From Zygnema cylindricum (Eukaryota > Streptophyta > Zygnematophyceae > Zygnematales > Zygnemataceae): 64,000 nt of DNA. Positions 44,488-54,909 of the stretch are shown one piece after another. The notes under the pieces were generated by a model that saw nothing but the letters and a program-made list of their open reading frames with translations, was not told the origin of the DNA and searched no databases. Each line of letters opens with the position of its first letter. Position 1 is the stretch's first letter. The stretch spans positions 70,165-134,164 of the forward strand of contig JBBHKE010002966.1 of the NCBI GenBank assembly GCA_037447655.1, read 5' to 3'. Made by a program: the position numbers and the translations under genes.

Positions 44488-47400
44488 ATGGATGGGAGGG
44501 GGAGACGCTCAGGAAAAAGGAGGTCCAGAAATCGGATCTAGGGAGCAAGGTAGTACGAACACTTTTGTACGGGAAGAAGAGTCCTAGATGAGAGAGGAGT
44601 TAGTCTCTATGGCCTCTGTGTTTGATTCGCTTGCAAAGAAACCCTCCGAGGGATAAGTTACTCCACCTCCTCCTAGCCATACGCCCGAACAATGTCATTT
44701 TTTTTCCGAGGATGCTAGAATCCAGGCGGAGGAGAGGAAGAAGTCATCCCCTACAGCTCGCCAAAAGGGGTTAGCTCACAAAGAGGCGTTCACGGGTCAC
44801 TTTTTAGAGGTGGGGTTCCATACACGGTCAAAGGTTCCCAGACCTGATATCCCGATAGATCTTGAGATTTTGGCAGATCCTCGTAGGCCGAGTCGAAAAG
44901 AGCTGCTGGCCATTCACAATTTACACAAGTTGAAGGTGAAGAAGGGGCTTGTTTAGAGGGTGGCCCGCTCAGATCGACCTAGGGTGGCCAGGCCGGTAGG
45001 AGGAGTAGTGGAGATTCTAAGTAGCTCTTTAGAAAGCAGTTCTTCTAAGTCTGCACCAGGCCGACACAGGGGGGAACAAGCTTCAAGTCCCCAGGCCGCT
45101 CAATCCGAGGACACGGCTACCAGCAGGCCGTCTCGGGGTCAAACTACTTTTCGTAAGCAGGAAGGAACTAGCAAACAGAGCTCCTTCGAGCCAGAGGGGG
45201 AAAAGATTTGATCACCGCGACACCAAAGGGAAGTTCACCCTGGTAGTTAAGAAAGTGACGTTCCCTCCTCCTGCAACAGCCATGAAAGAAAAGTCTCCTC
45301 TCGATGCATTAACCGTTCGACCTTCGGGCCGATTGTGGCAGAGAACACCTATAGATCTCGAGGTTCCGGGCATGCGGATTGCAAAATCTAACTAAGGTGG
45401 TTAGCAAAACGTTAAAGGTTCCCAAACCTGATATCCCGATAGATCTTGAGATTTTGGCAGATCCTCGTAGGCCGAGTCGGAAAGAGCTGCTGGCCCTTCA
45501 CAATTTACACGAGTTGAACTTGAAGAAGGGGCTTGTTTAGAGGGTGGCCCGCTCAGATCGACCTAAGGTGGTCATGCCGGTAGGAGGAGTAGTAAAGATT
45601 CTAAGTAGCTCTTCAGAAAGCAGTTCTTCTAAGTCCGCACCTGGCCAACATAGGGAGGAGCAAGCTTCACGTCCCCAGGCGCTGAATCCCAGGACACGGC
45701 TACTAGCACGCACTCTCAGGGTCGAACTACTTCTCGTAAGCATGAAGGAACTAGCAAACAAAGCTCCTTCGAGCCTCGGAGGGGGAAAAGATTTGATCAC
45801 CGCGACACCAAAGGCAAGTTCACCCTGGTGGTTAAGAAAGTGACGTTCCCTCCTTCCGCAACAGCCATGAAAGAAAAGTCTCCTTTCGATGCATTAACCG
45901 TTCGACCTCCGGTCGGATTGTGGCAGAGAAGACCTATAGATCCCGAGGTTTCGGGCATGCGGATTGCAAAATCTAACTAAGGTGGTTGGCAAAACGCACG
46001 AGTTGGTGGAGATAGTGAAAGCACAAGGTCAGGCGACGGCGGGGGTTGGACCAGTTACGATAGATTAGGAGGCTCTAGAGAAGGAAAGACGTGTTTTATG
46101 GGAACAGGTATTGAACCTTATTCCCGCAGCTTGATGTAGGTTCATTGGACTTCTCAATGGGCAGAGGTCAATTTTATTAGGAACAGGGTCGTATCCAAAT
46201 GAACGAATTCAGGAAACCAACCTTATCACAAGCAACCAAACCAGGCATGCCTCTCTCGGAAAATAGCGGGGGTACCCCTCTTCCTCGGGAAGGGGGGGGG
46301 GATTACGGAACCTAATGAAAAGGGTTTGAGTGCACATATACATCTTGACATTGCTGCTTCTCCTCAAGGAGTGCCAACTACTGTTTCGGTGGAGGACGCC
46401 TCCGCAGTGGAAGTCTTGGTGGGATTACGACAGGACGAAAAGGTTCACATTCCCCTAAGGGCATCTACTCATCCTGCTTCCCCAGCCAGACAATCCCCTG
46501 CTCTTCCCTCTTCTCCTTCGCCACCTCATTCCCCAGGTGCCGTAGTTTGTGGATCTCCCAATCCTCCTGTCTTAAGCGACCAATCCATCCCTGCCTATTC
46601 TCCTCCTCATCGGCGTTCTCCCTCTTTCAGCTCAAGAACTCCACCTCTCGAGGCATCTAGGAGGCGAAGCACGAGAGAGACGCCTTATTCTACAAGACTT
46701 CTTATCGTAGAGGGCCCCTACAGTCTCGGTCTCTGTCTCCGTCACCATCCATTTCAGGAAGACCTTTGAACAGACCAAGTCTCCACATCTCATCAGTGGA
46801 TACAGTTCAAAGGGAAAAACAATAATCTCTTCGATATAGAGGATCAAGGGCTTCAACACCTATTTTAGAAGTACGACCATTCTTAGTGGGGGGAGGGTCG
46901 CAGCTGTTACACCCGCTCATTGTATCGGAGGAGGAAGAGGTTCGGATCCATAAGGTGTAGATCCCGGAGCAACTTTGCATGCTCAGTTTGTCTCCTCTAC
47001 CAGATCGGCCTCGCCACAATTCACCAATCTCGTAGAGGAAGAGAAAGAGATGGGAGACGTCCGGATCTTCACAGAGGATAGTTTGGGAATAGCGTTTTTT
47101 GATTTTGCACTGTTGTGGAAATTTTTCACCCAGTCTGAGATCAACAAGTATAGAGGAGGAGCAATCCTTGATGACTTCAAATCCACAGTCTTCCCGATGA
47201 TGGTAAATTTCCTCTCTGAGGGAGCAATGGCGGACTACAAAGAAAGTCAACCCCTTTTAATGGCACCAACCTTCAAGATTTCCGACCAGGTTCTCGACGC
47301 TTTAGTCTTGCAGACAGAAGCAAATCTGGCCGCGGTTGCGAACGCTCTGGTAACACCAGTATTCACAGAAGACATGAAATTGCAAGCATATGGGATAGCT

Positions 47401-47553
47401 TATGTTAATCAACTGTAGGATCTCCGAGACGCCCGGGCAGCCACTAGAATGGCCGCAAACCCTTCTCCCTACACCAGTCTTTTGAACACGTGGAGGGTCC
47501 TATACACCGAAAGAAATGAGTCTTCCATCAAATAATTCACGGAATTATGGTAT
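44488..47553 (+). pseudogene. Element E gag, N-terminal and capsid part
   Basis: ATG at 44488, with early stops. Segments shared with F: PSRKELLAIHNLHKLKVKKGLV (44900), a 584-bp direct duplication (44833-46000), an ELVEIVKAQGQATA region (46005), a Pro/Ser-rich GSPNPPVL...PAYSPPHRRSP region in the 46326-46769 frame, and a well-kept capsid-like frame (46975-47418) with VRIFTEDSLGIAFFDFALLW and FKISDQVLDALVLQTEANLAA. Stops at 47416 and 47533 interrupt the continuation. Confidence 0.75.
44833..46000 (+). repeat. 584-bp tandem duplication in gypsy E gag
   Basis: 44833-45416 is repeated at 45417-46000, starting GGTTCCCAGACCTGATATCC, with scattered substitutions and small indels. F has a single copy of this region. 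Confidence 0.88.
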
Positions 47554-48243
47554 TTGAAGAATGAAAACCCAGAGACTCTTTTCAATCAACTCTCTAGCCT
47601 CTGTCACAAAACCAAAATATCCACTATAGACCTCCAAGCTATGGCCACTAAAAATAATATATCAGTGTGTAACTCGTTCGGGCCGACAGGACCAATTGAT
47701 CTAGATAATTTGATTACCGGACAGGCAATTCATGACATTAATTCCTTTGCCAAAGACATTTCTTTAGTGGCTATGAAGTTTTACGACCACTTCGTCCACA
47801 GTGAGGCAAGGGAGAGAGCCGTAATTGGCAAAGCCCGGGTGAACTTTGTTGGATTCGCTGGGGAGACCTCCTTGAATGAGGAGGAACATGCTGAACTTCA
47901 AACATTCCAAAAGCTTAAAGGGAAAAAAGTGGCTGACAGCGGGTCAGAACCTGCAATGGGGGCAGATGACCGAGTTTTCCTTTATAATTGCCTTAATTAT
48001 CAACAAACCGGTCAAGGGTGGAAGCACTACCCCAAAAAAATAAAATCGGAACTTGCTCTAAAACAAAAAGAATGGGAAAAGAAACGGGATGAGAGGACTC
48101 GAAACCCGCAGGAACGAATCAAAGGGGAAGGGGGGGAGAGAAAAACCCCAATGACCAAGGATAACTATCGACCAACTCCGCAGGGCGAAACATCTAAAAT
48201 GTCTCAATATCAGCTGCGGCAAATTAAAACTACCCAAGTTTGA
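47554..48243 (+). pseudogene. Element E gag: capsid C-terminus and degenerate zinc knuckle
   Basis: 229-codon open frame typical of Ty3/gypsy retrotrans_gag: NPETLFNQLSSLCHKTKIS, DISLVAMKFYDHFVHSEAR, VIGKARVNFVGFAGETSL. The knuckle corresponding to F's CLNCQQTGHGWKHC reads CLNYQQTGQGWKHY, with three ligands lost. A Lys/Arg/Glu-rich helix follows. It ends in a frameshift at KTTQV, where F continues KLPKFDDAQIS. Confidence 0.85.
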
Positions 48244-49380
48244 TGATGCAAAAATATCTAATGAGATCAAAAGTAAGTATACCACCGAAGGCTCAAAATG
48301 TGAAGCTTGTGGTTTAATGAGGCATAAACAAGGGCAATATTTCTGCAAAAATGGGGTCCCTAAAGAGAAGATGTAGTATGCTTTGTTCACCAGTGAAGGG
48401 AAACCACAGTGAATCCTCTCTCCCTCCAGCTCCTCTACCCATAGGGGCGTCGCACCATGGAGGAACTAGAAGGAGCCCCATTACCTCCGGCCAAGCTGAC
48501 CCCGGAAATAATTATCCAGCAACAAAGCCAACAATTGGCTACGATGGCGGCGGAATTGGCCGCCCTGCATTTAGGATCCTCTTTTCGGCAGCTCAAAAAC
48601 TTCAAAATAAGAAACATGAGCTATTGCAAAAGCTAGTGGAGCTTTAACAGGAAGCCACGGCGGTTGGAGATGATGATGATGTTATAGGTTAGGATAAAGA
48701 ACCTCCAAAGGCTCACCACGTGTGGACCTTCACGTCCGGAGCTTGGATTGTGAGAGTGGGGGACAGTCATTGGCAGCTCCGCGATTCTACCACGGAGCAA
48801 CGGAAAGATTGGCAGAAAATGGATCAGAAGGACCACAACACGAAAGCGACTAGACCGTTTTCCTTTACTCCCCAGGCAGTTATTTTGAACAGTGATATCG
48901 GCCTTGGCATCAAGCCAGCTCAACCTCCTCCTCCACCCCCTAAAAAAAAGTTGCCTTTGGGTTTCGAACATTTTTAGGCCGATAAACAAAAACAATTGGA
49001 AAAGAAAGACCTTGATAAGCAAAGTGATCAAGAATGGTTCGAAAAATACGTGGTCGAATATCCGGATGATAACCCTCTTGGCACCCCTTCAACTGCAGAT
49101 TTTGATGCCGAAGATGATGAAAAAGACAAAGAAACGCCCAAGTCCCAACCCTCTTCCTCAAAACTGGTTGTCATCCTGGTACGGCACCTAATACCTAACG
49201 CCCTCACCCACGTCAAGACTTTGGCCTCTTCTAATAATCTGCCCGAACAAGTTCTCATTTAGGCACTTGGGGAGGAAATCCATTTGGGGAGGGAAAAGGT
49301 AGATTTGGGGAGGGAAAAAGTAGCTTTGGGAAATCAGCCCAAAGCAGGCTTTTTTTCCTAGGAACCCAAAAACCCCTATA
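48244..49380 (+). pseudogene. Element E gag-pol linker
   Basis: Continuation in shifting frames: SKCEACGLMRHKQG (second knuckle), IIQQQSQQLATMAAELAAL-type Gln/Ala stretch (near 48510), AWIVRVGDSHWQL, PPPPPPKKKLPLGFEHF, DKQSDQEWFEKYVVEYPDDNPLGTPS, and a repeated HLGREKVDLGREKVALG stretch near 49280. It corresponds to F 18560-17988. Function unassigned beyond being part of the polyprotein. Confidence 0.65.
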
Positions 49381-50102
49381 ATGAATAAGGATAACAAGGC
49401 GTTATCGATGGCTCTCATCCTGAAGCGGACTGGCAATTTTAAGCTTAACGGCTACGATGCAGTGGTCAATACCGAGGCGCTGCCAAATCTGATCACCACC
49501 TCTGCTTTACAACAGATGCCACAGGAGCTCGGGCCAGAAATTTGTCCAAGCGACTTTTGTCTGAGTACTGTCAGCAGCGGAAGCTAGCCAGTCCTTGGAA
49601 TTATCTAGGCCATGGAGATTGAATTTTCGGATGACGCGGAACAACGAATCCAGATTCAACTTCTTTTCTTGGTGGAAAAAGGTAAGCAGTCCTTGGAATT
49701 ATCTAGGCCATGGAGATTGAATTTTCGGATGACGCGGGACAACGAATCCAGATTCAACTTCTTTTCTTGGTGGAAAAAGGTAAGCAGTTTAAAATTCTGC
49801 TGGGAATGGCAACGTGGACCCGGCTGAATATAGGATTGAGTGTGAGGAAGGAGCAGTTCACTGTCAGGGACCCCGAAGATCGCGAAGGGACCAAGGTGGT
49901 GGTTCCTTTAGATTTATAGAATCGCGGAAAGACAAATGCTCCTGTGTCTGGCTGTTACCCCGTATATGCAACATCCACTCCCACATACCTCTTTGATAGG
50001 GTAACCGATATAGCCCAACAGATCTAGCAATTCTCCATTTCTAAGCAGTGGGAAGAGGAATACAATGACATTTTATTACAGATTGCGAAACTCCAACGGG
50101 AA
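49381..50102 (+). pseudogene. Element E retropepsin-like protease (degenerate)
   Basis: Retropepsin remnant: NGYDAVVNTEALPNLITTSAL corresponds to the VVDTGALPNLI active-site region, with the catalytic Asp now Asn and Gly now Glu. After the 98-bp duplication come QFKILLGMATWTRLNIGLS and VRKEQFTVRDPEDREG, the flap and C-terminal part. Two stops precede the next domain. It lies immediately upstream of the methyltransferase with no other gene between. Confidence 0.7.
49589..49784 (+). repeat. 98-bp tandem duplication in the protease region
   Basis: Two near-identical adjacent copies beginning CAGTCCTTGGAATTATC (49589-49686, 49687-49784), so MEIEFSDD and LLFLVEKGK are repeated. Confidence 0.92.
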
Positions 50103-50975
50103 GTGGATCAGAATTTCTTAGATTTATCATTAAAGGAAACAAATCCTAACCTCCGGTCTGACGTTACCAAGACAATATTCGACAACGAGAAATTCAACCG
50201 ACAAGTGGTGTCATTGACCATTCCCAAATCAAGACTCCGAATTTTATCCATATTTTCTATAATCAGTTCTGATTTAGAAGTTGTTTTGAAAGCAGGATAC
50301 AAAGTGGAATCCTATGTAGCTGTCGCGATTTCTCCCAAAGCACGGGTTGTCAGCCAACACCTCCTGCAAGAACTTCACCACCTATATCATTAAGAGCTTC
50401 CAGAGTCTGCAATTTCCAACACTCACCGGAGCCTCCCCAAAAATGTGGATAACATCATGACGCCTCATCTTGCCAGCTTGGGAAGAGTAGTTCTAGTAGT
50501 GGCGAGGTGGCCATGTCAAGGATATTCTCTAACCGAACAAGGAAAAAGGCATCAGTACTTGAGGAGTAGAACATTTTTTTACAATGGTGCAGTTAATCTC
50601 ATGGGTATAACAGCACTAGAACACACCAGTGGGGTACGTTTTGGAAAATGTTCACCCAGGAGATAATCGAAAAAAACAGGTGATTGACAGCTGGAATCAG
50701 GTTACCCAAATTTTAGGAGCTCCATTGGTCTTTGATGCTGCACAAATGGGATCCCCCGCACACAGAGTTAGAGCTTATTAGACTAATTTGATCCCTCTTC
50801 CCGTCTTAAAGAAAATCTTGGAGAAGCAAATCGACCCTCAGATTCAAGCAAAAAACCTCCGGGAACGTGGAATGGCAACGCCAGTGAAAAGCCGACTATC
50901 TCGCTCTTCAAGTACCGCCGAGTTCCACGCCGAGCCCTTCCTACGTGGGTTTCTTTTCCTCACAACCATGTATAT
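50103..50975 (+). pseudogene. Cytosine-C5 DNA methyltransferase domain in gypsy E
   Basis: C5 methyltransferase, which transfers a methyl group from S-adenosylmethionine to cytosine. Motif I region: SRLRILSIFSIISSDLEVVLKAGY (50232 on), with the FxGxG glycines eroded. SYVAVAISPKAR follows (motif II/III region). After one stop, TPHLASLGRVVLVVARWPCQGY contains the catalytic PCQ of motif IV (Cys codon 50514-50516) and LRSRTFF. After a frameshift, YVLENVHPGD has the ENV of motif VI (50644-50652), and VFDAAQMGSPAHRVRAY has the motif VIII HRxRxY block (50761-50778), followed by a stop where a Trp is expected. Motifs IX-X are missing because an LTR piece follows. The gene is dead, but four motifs in the right order and spacing make the family call firm. 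Confidence 0.85.
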
Positions 50976-51107
50976 TGTTGGTTTTGGAAACCTTTAGTCC
51001 TCTCTATATCTCGTGTGTGAGAAAGAGAGTCTAGACTTAGCCAGTTTTGTGTACAACTGAGTTGACGTAGACAAGATGTGTTGTGGTATGTGAACTCCAA
51101 AGGAACA
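50976..51107 (+). repeat. Start of a family H LTR
   Basis: TGTTGGTTTTGGAAACCTTTAG and the next 100 bp align with the start of the solo LTR at 22003. The remaining 600 bp are absent; the sequence passes into a reversed copia fragment. Confidence 0.65.
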
Positions 51108-52557
51108 CTCCCCAAAACCTTTAGACTCTCTCAGCCACTAAGTCTGCATGCCTCTCTACTAAACTTCAACTAAGGTGCAGGTAAAGGCTTAGTCATCCTA
51201 CCATCGTCTCATCTGGCAAATAATTGAGTTTTCATAAGGTGTCTTCCCTTTTACTGCCTAAGTTTCTATTATATTCCTAATTAAAGATACACAAGAGAAA
51301 GCCTCACCCCAAAATTTAAAATATATTCTTTTATCTAACATCATAGATTTTGCACTTTCCGTTAAAGTCCGGTTAAGTCATTCGGATACTCTGTCTTGCT
51401 CCGGAGTAAAGGGAACTCTAAATTGACGACAGATGCCCTGTTCCCTTAAATAATCCGAGAATGCATTCGAAATATATTCTCCCCCGTTGTCGGACCGAAG
51501 AGAGAGAATTGGCTTCCCGTGAAGCTTTTCCGCCCACGTCCGCAAATGCTTGAAGTGAGTGAACACTTCACTCTTCTCCTTCATGAAGTAAAGTCTGCTC
51601 TACCGCGAGAAGTCATCCGTAAAAGTAACTAAAAACCGGTTGCCACGTAAAGAAGGGACTTTTGACGGTCCCCACACGTATGAATCAATAATTTGCAGCA
51701 AATGCGTGGCCCGGTTATTTGCGGTCTGAGGTAGGGGTAGCTTATGAAGCTTCCCCAAAGCACAACCATCTCAAACATGAGACTCTTTTTGTCCTAACTT
51801 TACACCATGTATTATATTTTGTATCACCATTTTATCAAGTTTCTCTTGATGAACATGACCGAGCCTCTTTTGCCACAAAACATTTTCCAGAAGGACACTT
51901 GAGTATGCAAAGTCAATTTCATTAGCCAAGTCCATCCGGTACAACAAGTTTGGGCCTCTAGTTCCTACCAAGGCTACTCTCCCATCTTTGCTTACTACAT
52001 TGTTCCCATTCTTTTGCAAAATTTCAAATCCTTTCATTTCAGCCACAAAAGTGGAAAACAATGTTTTCTTAAACTTTGGAATATAGAGAACATCATGTAA
52101 GGTTATCTTTACAATCTGACCATCGATGTCACATGCTAACTCCACGTTTCCCTTTGCCGTAGCCTCCAACCCGCTATCATCCGCGTAATAGATTCGACAA
52201 GTCGGAATCGGGGTAAGGGTTTTGAAGTAAGCCCGGTTGCCGCACATGTGGGAAGAGCACCCGGAGTACATAATCCATCCATTGTCTTGAGGCCCCTCCA
52301 TGAGATCTTTTGCAAGTCAAAGAACTCATCATCTTCCGATTGCGGATATCTGACCACATCATCTTTTTCCCCCAACGGTTCGTCTTGTGGCGTCTCATCA
52401 AATGTAAAGAACGCTGCATTTTTCACCGGCATTTTTGATGCCAGCCCATTTGAAGGTGGTTGTTGGAGCTCAATTGTCCCGTGTTTAGACCCAAATGGCG
52501 GCGTATGACTGGGATTGAGGCCTTCTCCTCTAGAAATGGGCTGACGGAACGAGGAAA
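51108..52557 (-). pseudogene. Copia fragment N: protease, integrase, RNase H end
   Basis: Minus-strand remnant of a different copia family inserted in E. Read leftward: KTMDGLC region, protease-like GWIMYSGCSSHMCG (52301-51771 frame, catalytic Asp replaced by Tyr), VLWQKRLGHVHQEKL (integrase His-His), a further frame 51584-51378 with LRSDNGGEYISNAF and TPEQDRVSE (catalytic Asp, Glu), then a deletion to DGRMTKPLPAP, the RNase H end, and a TTTTGGGGAG polypurine tract followed by TGTTCC. RT is missing. Confidence 0.78.
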
Positions 52558-53418
52558 GTGGTTCCTCCCCCATCAGATCGAGAAACTCTGATCACTTGCC
52601 TTCATCAACAATGCGGACATTTCGGACAAAAAATAACCACTTCCTTGGTTGCTCGATCTTATTGGTGGCACGGGTTGCGGACCCAGGTCAACCGAATCTT
52701 AAAGACATGCCCTTCTTGTGACCGAGTCAAAGCAGCTTTTGACAAAAAAGGCGTGATGGAGCTTCATTCGCTGCCAATCTGGGGAATGTTTTATAGATGG
52801 TCTCTAGACCTTTTGGAACCTCTTCTTACCAGCAGGCAGGGGAACCGCTTCGTGCTAGTCATGATTGAACATTTTTCCAAATGGATTGATTTGGTGGCGT
52901 TGCCGCGGAAGGAGTCCAAGGCAATTGTAAACGCCTTTTTGCAGAGGGTGTTATAACAACTTGGGGCGCTAGCGGAGGTTGTAACCGACCAAGGCTCCGA
53001 ATTTGCCGGAGAATTCTCCAACCTCGTGGAAAAATGCCTCATTGACCATCGGTTGACGAGCCGTGACTACCCACAAGCCGACGGTTTGGCCAAAAGGTGC
53101 ATACAGACAGTGAAGTGGTCACTACGGAAATATGCGGTTGAAGAAGATTTGGGGGAGTGGGACTGAAAGGTGCCTTCGATTGTCATGGGATACAGATTCA
53201 GTAGGCACGCTTCTCTCCACTCTTATAGCCGTTACTTCATCTTATTTGGACGACCTCCCATCCTGTCAGACGTAGCATCGGTCCAGGCGGTGGTCCTCCT
53301 GGAGATGGATAACCAAGGGACTGTGGAAAAACTGATCGCTGAGAGAGCAAAAGTATTCCACCGAGAGATGCCTCTCGCCATGGGAAATTTACAGGCAGCT
53401 CAACACCAGGATCAGTAG
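52558..53418 (+). pseudogene. Element E integrase (gypsy type)
   Basis: The 52558-52956 frame has the HHCC zinc finger (LHQQCGHFGQKIT, then TCPSCDRVKA), the first catalytic Asp in RWSLDLLEPL and VMIEHFSKWIDLVALP. After a stop (52954), VVTDQGSEFAGEFSN (second Asp) and DYPQADGLAKRCIQTVK follow, where the catalytic Glu position (normally after DG) appears as Lys. WDXKVPSIVMGYRFSRHASLHSYSRYFILFGRPPI is the C-terminal gypsy signature, continuing to about 53400. Broken. Confidence 0.85.
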
Positions 53419-53775
53419 TGGTACTTTGAACGCCGGAGAAAAAATTATATGCTAGGGCAACAACGATTTCTAACCGGGGACTTTGTATATAATTGGGAGA
53501 TCAGCCCAAGCCCACTCTATTCTCACGGCCCGGTGGGGGAAAGGAAGGGAAGAGAGGAAATATCTTCCCACCTCCCCACGTTCTCATTCCTATTTCCTAT
53601 CTCGTTGTCTCCTCTGTATTGCATGCATGTGTGAGGGAGGGATGTGGGCAGCAATAGGCATGATCATCATTATGGGAAGCATTCGCATTTGGGGGGGGGG
53701 TTATTTTGCAGGACTCCAATGCCCACTATTTATGGCGGTGGGCCCTTCTCTTGTGTTTCCGAGGCACGCTCGACA
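53419..53775 (+). other. 3' tail of gypsy E
   Basis: From the end of integrase to GCTCGACA. It should hold the 3' LTR but shows no alignable copy of the 43170 end, so most of the LTR has been deleted or diverged. The G-run at 53691-53700 is a single mononucleotide tract. Confidence 0.55.
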
Positions 53776-53779
53776 CACT

Positions 53780-54909
53780 CTAAACTGATGAGGAGAGAAA
53801 TAATCATGGAAAGCTGGTTGGAGCTGGAGACTTATCGCACGAGCCACCAATCTATGTTAAACCTCTCCCACGACGATAGGGCGGATCCCACTATTAGGTT
53901 TGGCGACCGCCACAAGGCGGGAGGCCGTGCGAAGATCACAAATCCGAGGTGGAACATCCCCATAAGCAATAAGATAACATACGCGAAAAAAAAACATCGA
54001 ACCCCCGGGCACATGATTTGGGAGGCAAAACATTGTGAAAAAGCTCATACACTGTGCCCGAGGGGGCTCCCGTTAAAAGGTGAGGAGAAGAGCTAAGAGC
54101 CTTAATGAAAACCTCCGGATTTAAAGTAAAACTCTCAAAAGGCTCAAAGGCGAGGATGGAAGGGGGTAAAGGGGAAGGTGTAGGGGGTGGAGAGCTCGAA
54201 GGACCTCAATAGTGGAAGAAGATCCGGGGGCAGGGGTGAATGGCTATAGGGCCCGAACCGCTCGGGAAATCTCACCAACACGGCCTAAGTGAATTGCTCA
54301 ACGATAAGAGGCCGGGACATCCGATGGCCTAGGTGGCCGACGTTGAATGAAAAAGGTGTTCGATACCCTATCCTTATGCTCGTCGTGGAGGGTTTTCCAG
54401 TCACCACGAAGGAATCGGCGACAACGCGCCATAGTTTCTCTAGCCCCACTACCCCCTCCACGACCTAGAAGGACTAGCACCTAGAGAGAGAACATAAATA
54501 AAAGGTGCCAAGGAGCAATGTCCGTCGGGTTTGAAGAAATGTGGGACAAGGGGAGGTGGAGGGCATCTTGTACTATTGTCATGACGGCCATAGGAATACA
54601 GGTGTACAATCGCGGGCGGGGGGCTCCCAAATCGTAGGCCCCCAAAACATCTAACTCGTGGACGAAATTTCAATTCTCGTCAGTGGGGTCAGAGGGGAGT
54701 GTGATCGACGAAGATTGAGGAGAGGTGATAGGCAAGGGACCACCCACGGTTATACAATGTCGACAACTCCGTGTATGAAGGGAAATGCTGGTCCTTGAGG
54801 CAGAAAGGTTTTGGCACCCAGGACATTCCAAACGCCTAGAAGGTTTACGAGGTTTGGGTGGAGGTGGGGGAGGGAGAAGGGAATAAGAAGGGCTTTCGGT
54901 CATGGTCAA
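53780..54909 (-). pseudogene. LINE M: N-terminal zinc finger and first RT part
   Basis: Read leftward from 54909: a Pro-rich start, then LECPGCQNLSASRTSISLHTRSCR, a Cys2/His-Cys zinc-finger-like block, an MARCRRFLRGDWKTL region, GAPSGTVYELFHN, and RLVAVAKPNSGIRPIVVGEV with PHQFRV (about 53930-53780), the conserved RT-upstream blocks. Stops and frameshifts occur throughout. The last codons join 43169 after E is excised. Confidence 0.73.

Larger units (their letters stand above)
43170..53775 (+). mobile_element. Ty3/gypsy element E with a DNA methyltransferase domain
   Basis: Plus-strand gypsy of 10.6 kb inserted in LINE M with a CACT duplication (43166-43169 and 53776-53779); ends TGTCAAGCTCG...GCTCGACA. 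Order: LTR/leader, gag with CCHC remnants, retropepsin, cytosine-C5 methyltransferase, then a family-H LTR piece and an inverted copia fragment, then a gypsy integrase. RT and RNase H are absent, evidently lost where the copia pieces lie. The 3' LTR is not recognisable as a copy of the left end. All genes contain stops; E is dead. F is a second copy of the same family. Confidence 0.83.
36650..54909 (-). mobile_element. LINE-type (non-LTR) element M, split by L and E
   Basis: A minus-strand non-LTR element in three pieces: N-terminal and first RT part at 53780-54909, RT core and C-terminus at 41542-43169, and 3' untranslated part at 41468-41541 plus 36650-37095. Removing gypsy E with one CACT rejoins PHQFRV and ATRGDCEAVVHG in frame, and removing L with one GAAAA rejoins the 3' tail. 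No APE-type endonuclease is seen. The 5' untranslated part may extend to about 55.6 kb; the ends are approximate. Confidence 0.78.
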
